Source: JBFHFS01 sp041583495
GTDB lineage: Bacteria; Bacteroidota; Bacteroidia; Bacteroidales; Marinilabiliaceae
Direction of reading: 5' to 3'
Length of the DNA: 19,628 bases
Assembly: GCA_041583495.1 (NCBI GenBank)
Contig: JBFHFS010000080.1
Coordinates: 1-19,628 of the forward strand
Each line of letters starts with the position of its first letter. The stretch's first letter is position 1. Positions 16,281 through 19,628 of this stretch are shown one piece after another. A model generated the notes under the pieces. That model was given only the letters and a program-made list of their open reading frames with translations. It ran no database searches and was not told the DNA's origin. The position numbers and the translations under genes are program-made.

Positions 16281-17208
16281 TAACTCACCATTGGTGATTT
16301 CCATAATCGTTCACTATCAATCTCCGGATGAGTGTCTTCAACTGATTGACGATTTACAAAAAATTACCTGCCCCAACCATCAAATTGTTATCGTTGATAA
16401 TCAGTCTGATCCTACTATATTTGAGTATTTAAAAACGAATATTTCTTTTACAAATACCGAGCTCATTCAAAACCATTCCAACAATGGTTATGGTGCAGGC
16501 ATCAATTTTGGGGTTAATCACATTAAACACCTTAATCCTGGTTATTACCATATCATAAACACCGATACACGCATCTCAAATACCGATTATATTTCTCAGC
16601 TTGTTATGGCACTTTCTGCAAACAAAAAGGCCGGATTTATAGGTCCTGCAGTTAGTATGCCCGGAGGGGAAATACAGAATACCATCTTGCCGTTTTTCTC
16701 TTTTCAAAATGCCCTGTTCTTCAAGAGAAAACATGGCAAAAACTCCTTCATAGAAGATAACCCACAATTTTACCCGGTTGATGTGATTAATGGAGTTTGC
16801 GCTTTAATCAGGGCCGAAGCATTTGATGCAATCAAAGGTTTTGATGAAGATTTTTTCATGTATGGAGAAGAACATGATTTTTGTTATCGATTGAAGAAAG
16901 CCGGTTACCCTTCTTTTTTCTTGTCATCTCCTTCAATTATTCATTACGAAAAGCATAATAAAAAAATTGGGAAAAAAGTTTCGTGGAGGGATGTTCTTGT
17001 AAGATCCAATCAAATCCTCTTTTTAAAAAAGCACAACAAGTCGATTAGTGCTGTTGGGTTATCTCTTCTATTTAGTCTGACTTTTTTCATAAAATTCTTA
17101 AGCGGATATAGTTTTGAGCCCATTAAACTGAAGAGAAGCATTTCTGCCCTCTTTTTCCCTAAAAGGCTAAACAAGAAGTTACCTTTTTTATTAGCCTCGA
17201 AAAAATAA
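16270..17208 (+). CDS. Glycosyltransferase family 2, WbbL-like
   Basis: The 312-residue protein belongs to the same GT2 subfamily as its upstream neighbour. VISIIVHYQSPDECL begins at residue 9, IVDNQSDPT lies at about 41-49, NNGYGAGINFGV at 71-82, NTD at 97-99, and FFMYGEEHDFCYRL in the second half. The ATG at 16270 overlaps the preceding stop and gives the canonical N-terminus. An upstream TTG at 16195 would add 25 unconserved residues inside the previous gene and is rejected. The basic, hydrophobic C-terminus may contact the membrane. It is the last gene of the compact cluster, and 640 bp of repeat-containing DNA follow. Confidence 0.9.
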   Translation: MSNNNSPLVISIIVHYQSPDECLQLIDDLQKITCPNHQIVIVDNQSDPTIFEYLKTNISFTNTELIQNHSNNGYGAGINFGVNHIKHLNPGYYHIINTDTRISNTDYISQLVMALSANKKAGFIGPAVSMPGGEIQNTILPFFSFQNALFFKRKHGKNSFIEDNPQFYPVDVINGVCALIRAEAFDAIKGFDEDFFMYGEEHDFCYRLKKAGYPSFFLSSPSIIHYEKHNKKIGKKVSWRDVLVRSNQILFLKKHNKSISAVGLSLLFSLTFFIKFLSGYSFEPIKLKRSISALFFPKRLNKKLPFLLASKK

Positions 17209-17501
17209 CTGGCCATATTGTTTTGGACCGAAAATGACATGTAGAGACACAAATGAGGTTCTTTAGGAAAACAGATGGCCTCACTAAAAAAGGTGGAGCA
17301 ATTTTTATGGCCCCATGTGATCAAACAACTGGTGGAGTTTATAAAAAATAAAGCTACTCCATTTGAATAAGGTATTTTATAATAATCCAATTATACATAC
17401 TGCTTTTTGGATTGTTGCAGGAGAATGAACTATACTTTGTGTACAATTTTTATGGTCTAAAAGTAGAACTACAAGGACGATTTGGCCTGGCAGTTGGGAT
17501 A

Positions 17502-17550
17502 CCCCCTTCAGAGCCTGTCCCGTTCTACGGGAGGGACAGGGGGTGCAGGC
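17502..17550 (+). repeat. GC-rich palindromic repeat module, upstream copy
   Basis: The segment 17502-17535 matches 19246-19279 with two mismatches over 34 bp. It can form two competing hairpins: CCTGTCCC (17514-17521) with GGGACAGG (17533-17540), or CCCGT with ACGGG around a TCT loop (17519-17531). The shared CCC means only one can form at a time. Confidence 0.75.
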
Positions 17551-17694
17551 TGGAGTTATAGAAAGGTTTTTGTTTTATTCCTCTCTCTAGCCCCCGACCC
17601 CTCCCGTAATACGGAAGGCTATTGAAGAGGTGGTCTTTCCCCGATTCGTTAAATTAAAACACATCATTTTGAGTAATAGGGCTGTGGGCGAGGG

Positions 17695-17730
17695 TTCCCC
17701 CTCAAGGGGGGTAAGGGGGTAGCGCAGGAG
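17695..17730 (+). repeat. CCCCCT(C/A)AAGGGGG repeat module
   Basis: The segment is closely similar to 19424-19459, in the same orientation: TTCCCCCT(C/A)AAGGGGG followed by (G)TTAGGGGGTAGCG-type sequence. The run of C followed by G makes a short strong hairpin. Confidence 0.7.
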
Positions 17731-17801
17731 TTTTCAACAGCTCTTTAACCACTCCCCTCGGTCGCCATAGACTTTCCGAAGGCGATACGCGGCATCTTCA
17801 A

Positions 17802-17832
17802 TTGAATCTAATGGAATCAATTGCTATTTTTG
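17802..17832 (+). promoter_or_regulatory. Predicted promoter of the O-antigen ligase gene
   Basis: TTG at 17802-17804 is followed after 20 bp by TATTTTTG at 17825-17832. This is an excellent match to the Bacteroidetes -33/-7 pattern, and the ATG lies 20 bp beyond it. The ligase gene is therefore probably transcribed on its own and not as the tail of the glycan cluster. Confidence 0.65.
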
Positions 17833-17851
17833 TGAAGCATAATCAAACCCA

Positions 17852-19174
17852 ATGAATTTCAATTTAGCTCTCTACAAACCCTATCTATATATTCTCCTCT
17901 TCTGGCTGACGGCCGGTCTGCTCACCGGGCCACTGGTCTATGCCATTGTACCCATACACCTGTTGTACCTCAACAACCGCAACAACCTGCTGATGCTTTT
18001 GCTGGGTTTGTGGTTCATACTGGTTCTCTCCGACAGCAGGCATGAATTCCTGAGGTTTAGCGTCAATCTTAAGGCCATCATGATGATGGTTCTGGCCTGG
18101 GTAGCCTATACCCATCTGCCCCAATGGGGCAACAAAGCTTTTTACAAATCTTTCGTGCTCTTTCTGGGGATAGCGATTTATTGCATGTTCCAGGGCCCAA
18201 ATATTTTTACCTCTTTCCAAAAGACCCTTTCCTACGGACTCCTGCTCTTCATCGTCCCCAACCTGGTGAGCGAATTAATGAGTTCGCAGCGTGACTTTTT
18301 CCTGAAAGGAGTCGCCTATCTGGGGGCTCTTATCCTCATTGCGGGCTTTGTATTACGGATTGTAGCACCCGGCTATGTTATTTTTGGGGGCGAACGTTTT
18401 TCCGGCATCCTGGGCAACCCCAACGGTCTGGGTATTTTCTCATTGATGTTTGCCATACTGTTTTACTTTATCGGGAACGTCCACCCCACCCTCTTTTCAC
18501 GCAGCGAGAAGCTCATTATCTGGGCAGCCATAGGCGCCTCACTGGTCATGGCGGGCAGTCGGGGTGCCATCTTCTCCACGGTCATCTTTTTCGGGGGCCT
18601 TTGGCTCTTCAAACGCTCCATTCCAATGGGTTTCGTGGTCATGATACTTGGCATATGGGGTTATCAGGCGGTGGTCAACAACTTCGAGGAGATCGTCATC
18701 AACCTGGGGCTTGAAAACTATTTCAGACTGGAAACCCTTGAAGGTGGCTCAGGTCGGCTGGTTGCATTCGAATTTGCATGGAAACATGTCCAGGATAACT
18801 ATTGGCTGGGCAAAGGTTTTGGCAATGCCGAGCACCTGATGGCCAGCAACCGTGAATATTTCATGAACAAGGGACACGATGGCAATGTACACAACTCCTA
18901 CCTCACCATGTGGCTGGACACCGGATTGCTGGGATTGGTCGCCCTGATATGGGGCTGGCTAACCCATTTTATAAGAGCCTCGCGGTTTACTCCACTGGCA
19001 TGGGCTGTATTTTTTGCAGTGGGTTTTTCAGCCTTCGTGGAATCATGGCTTGCAGCCTCCCTCAACCCCTTCACCATTCAGCTGGTAATAATATTAACCC
19101 TGCTGGGAGATGAGCGGTTTTATGAGGAGGAGGTCTTTGAGTCTGAGGCTTCCCTACCCCCCGTCCCCCTTTAG
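17852..19174 (+). CDS. O-antigen ligase/polymerase family protein (Wzy_C domain)
   Basis: The 440-residue integral membrane protein has about ten to twelve helices. RFSGILGNPNGLG at 182-194 carries the Arg and NPN motif common in this family, SRGA lies at 236-239, and the large periplasmic loop ends in VHNSYL (His347) before a helix beginning MWLDTGLLG. This is the Wzy_C/WaaL pattern. Members join undecaprenyl-linked O-antigen to lipid A-core (WaaL), polymerise repeat units (Wzy), or glycosylate proteins; sequence alone does not separate these. Its promoter, GC-rich composition and repeat surroundings set it apart from the cluster upstream. Oddly, the last codons (LPPVPL) and the TAG stop lie inside a palindromic repeat, so the original C-terminus may have been replaced. 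Confidence 0.88.
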   Translation: MNFNLALYKPYLYILLFWLTAGLLTGPLVYAIVPIHLLYLNNRNNLLMLLLGLWFILVLSDSRHEFLRFSVNLKAIMMMVLAWVAYTHLPQWGNKAFYKSFVLFLGIAIYCMFQGPNIFTSFQKTLSYGLLLFIVPNLVSELMSSQRDFFLKGVAYLGALILIAGFVLRIVAPGYVIFGGERFSGILGNPNGLGIFSLMFAILFYFIGNVHPTLFSRSEKLIIWAAIGASLVMAGSRGAIFSTVIFFGGLWLFKRSIPMGFVVMILGIWGYQAVVNNFEEIVINLGLENYFRLETLEGGSGRLVAFEFAWKHVQDNYWLGKGFGNAEHLMASNREYFMNKGHDGNVHNSYLTMWLDTGLLGLVALIWGWLTHFIRASRFTPLAWAVFFAVGFSAFVESWLAASLNPFTIQLVIILTLLGDERFYEEEVFESEASLPPVPL

Positions 19175-19334
19175 GGGGAGCCTACCGCACGGTTCTTTTG
19201 GTTTAAGAACTCCTTTTTTGGAAATAGGAGGTGAGCGTGGAAGGTCCCCCTAAAGAGCCTGTCCCGTTCTACGGGAGGGCCGGGAGGTGAGCCTAGGGAA
19301 AAACAAAATTAAACCCCGTAAACCCAACCTCCGT
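19155..19334 (+). repeat. Tandem repeat unit 1, palindromic
   Basis: This is the first of two imperfect units with a 180-bp offset. It begins TACCCCCCG, contains CCCCCTTTAGGGGG at 19165-19178 (overlapping the ligase stop codon), a CTTTTTTGGAAATAGG segment at about 19213-19228, CCCCCTAAAG at 19246-19255 and a CCCGTTCTACGGGAGGG hairpin at 19263-19279. No gene is seen in it beyond the ligase tail. Confidence 0.75.
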
Positions 19335-19510
19335 TACCCCCCGGACCCCTCTAGGGGGTGAGCCAGCACGCAGTCCATTTAGATAAAAACTACTTTTTTG
19401 GAAAATAGGTACGCGCGTGGAAATTCCCCCTAAAGGGGGTTAGGGGGTAGCGTAGGTGTTTCTTTAAAGAGCCTGTCCCGGTTTATCGGGAGGGCCGAGG
19501 GGTACAAAGA
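19335..19510 (+). repeat. Tandem repeat unit 2, palindromic
   Basis: The second unit repeats the order of unit 1 at an offset of 180 bp: TACCCCCCG at 19335, a CCCCTCTAGGGG palindrome at about 19347-19358, CTTTTTTGGAAAATAGG at about 19393-19409 and CCCCCTAAAG at 19426-19435. It then carries an extra 34 bp (19431-19464, bounded by TAAAG copies) before GAGCCTGTCCCG and a CCCGGTTTATCGGG hairpin. Confidence 0.75.
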
Positions 19511-19571
19511 AAAAACAAAGAATTCAAAACCCACTATAAATAGTTTTTATTTAATTTGAAGGTTCAAAACA
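19511..19571. terminator. AT-rich intergenic end with weak hairpin
   Basis: ACTATAAATAGT at 19533-19544 can form a five-base-pair hairpin, followed by TTTTATTT on the plus strand. It could be a weak terminator between the convergent ligase gene and the partial minus-strand gene. The stem is short and AT-only, so support is low. Confidence 0.25.
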
Positions 19572-19628
19572 TCACTTAATAGATATGTCCAACTCATCCC
19601 AAATGACCTCATCGAACACCTCAAATCG
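19572..19628 (-). CDS. C-terminal end of an unidentified protein (partial)
   Basis: On the minus strand the edge of the window reads as 18 residues, ending FDEVIWDELDISIK, followed by TGA at 19572-19574. The acidic and hydrophobic alternation looks like real protein, whereas the plus-strand frame is a Ser/Thr/Asn-rich stretch. The gene continues beyond the window, so no function can be assigned. It would converge on the ligase gene. Confidence 0.4.
   Translation of the reverse strand, partial: RFEVFDEVIWDELDISIK

Larger units (their letters stand above)
17209..17851. other. Repeat-bearing intergenic region upstream of the ligase gene
   Basis: The first 250 bp are AT-rich and without a convincing gene. 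A 31-codon frame at 17275-17370 reads like protein (starting MASLKKVEQFLWP) and may be a remnant. From 17502 on, GC-rich palindromic modules appear. The first is at 17502-17550. An inverted relative (CCGTAATACGG core) is at about 17588-17617. A CCCCCTCAAGGGGGG module is at 17695-17730. A diverged one lies at about 17751-17790. The promoter of the ligase gene closes the region. Confidence 0.6.

Noticed and set aside
17275..17370. 31-codon plus-strand frame starting MASLKKVEQFLWP
   Set aside because: It reads like protein but is too short and isolated to call; kept only as a possible remnant in the intergenic entry.
17010..17390. Minus-strand 126-codon frame at the end of the glycan cluster
   Set aside because: Most of it is antisense to the last GT2 gene and it shows no motif; its composition is that of a shadow frame.

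Overview
The window looks like a chromosomal segment of a Bacteroidetes bacterium, probably from a Marinilabiliales- or Cytophaga-like lineage. Three things point there. Recognisable promoters fit the Bacteroidetes -33 TTG / -7 TAnnTTTG pattern, best upstream of surE and of the O-antigen ligase. lpxB and surE lie together on one strand. Intergenic DNA is full of low-complexity and GC-rich palindromic repeats. No ribosomal RNA, tRNA, CRISPR array or transposase gene was found.

Layout. (1) 1-3102, minus strand: surE (nucleotidase), a 98-residue membrane protein and lpxB (lipid A disaccharide synthase). The last two are separated by about 530 bp of simple repeats. (2) 3103-3597: a divergent intergenic region with an imperfect palindrome and a pyrimidine-rich tract, followed by pheT (phenylalanyl-tRNA synthetase beta chain) on the plus strand, 3598-6051. 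(3) 6052-6748: a small GxxExxY-family nuclease-fold gene enclosed by inverted repeats built from ATTCGTG heptamers. This is the best candidate here for an unrecognised mobile cassette. (4) 6749-17208, plus strand: a tightly packed surface-glycan cluster. It holds a PglK/MsbA-like ABC flippase, an MBOAT O-acyltransferase and its SGNH-like partner, one GT4-type and four GT2-type glycosyltransferases, and an acyltransferase-3 membrane protein. (5) 17209-19571: an O-antigen ligase/polymerase-family gene with its own promoter, embedded in a family of GC-rich palindromic repeats. One repeat supplies the gene's last codons. (6) The right edge holds the probable C-terminal end of an unidentified minus-strand gene.

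How the genes work together. LpxB makes the lipid A disaccharide of the outer-membrane anchor. The cluster's glycosyltransferases would assemble an oligosaccharide on a lipid carrier in the cytoplasm. The ABC protein would flip it across the inner membrane, and the MBOAT/SGNH pair and the acyltransferase-3 protein could add acyl groups. The Wzy_C-type protein would polymerise it or ligate it to lipid A-core. Sugar-nucleotide synthesis genes are absent and must lie elsewhere. The exact glycan cannot be read from the sequence.

Base composition is mosaic. pheT, lpxB, surE and the ligase gene are GC-rich, while much of 10025-13303 and 14275-15342 is strongly AT-rich, which suggests that parts of the glycan cluster were acquired separately.
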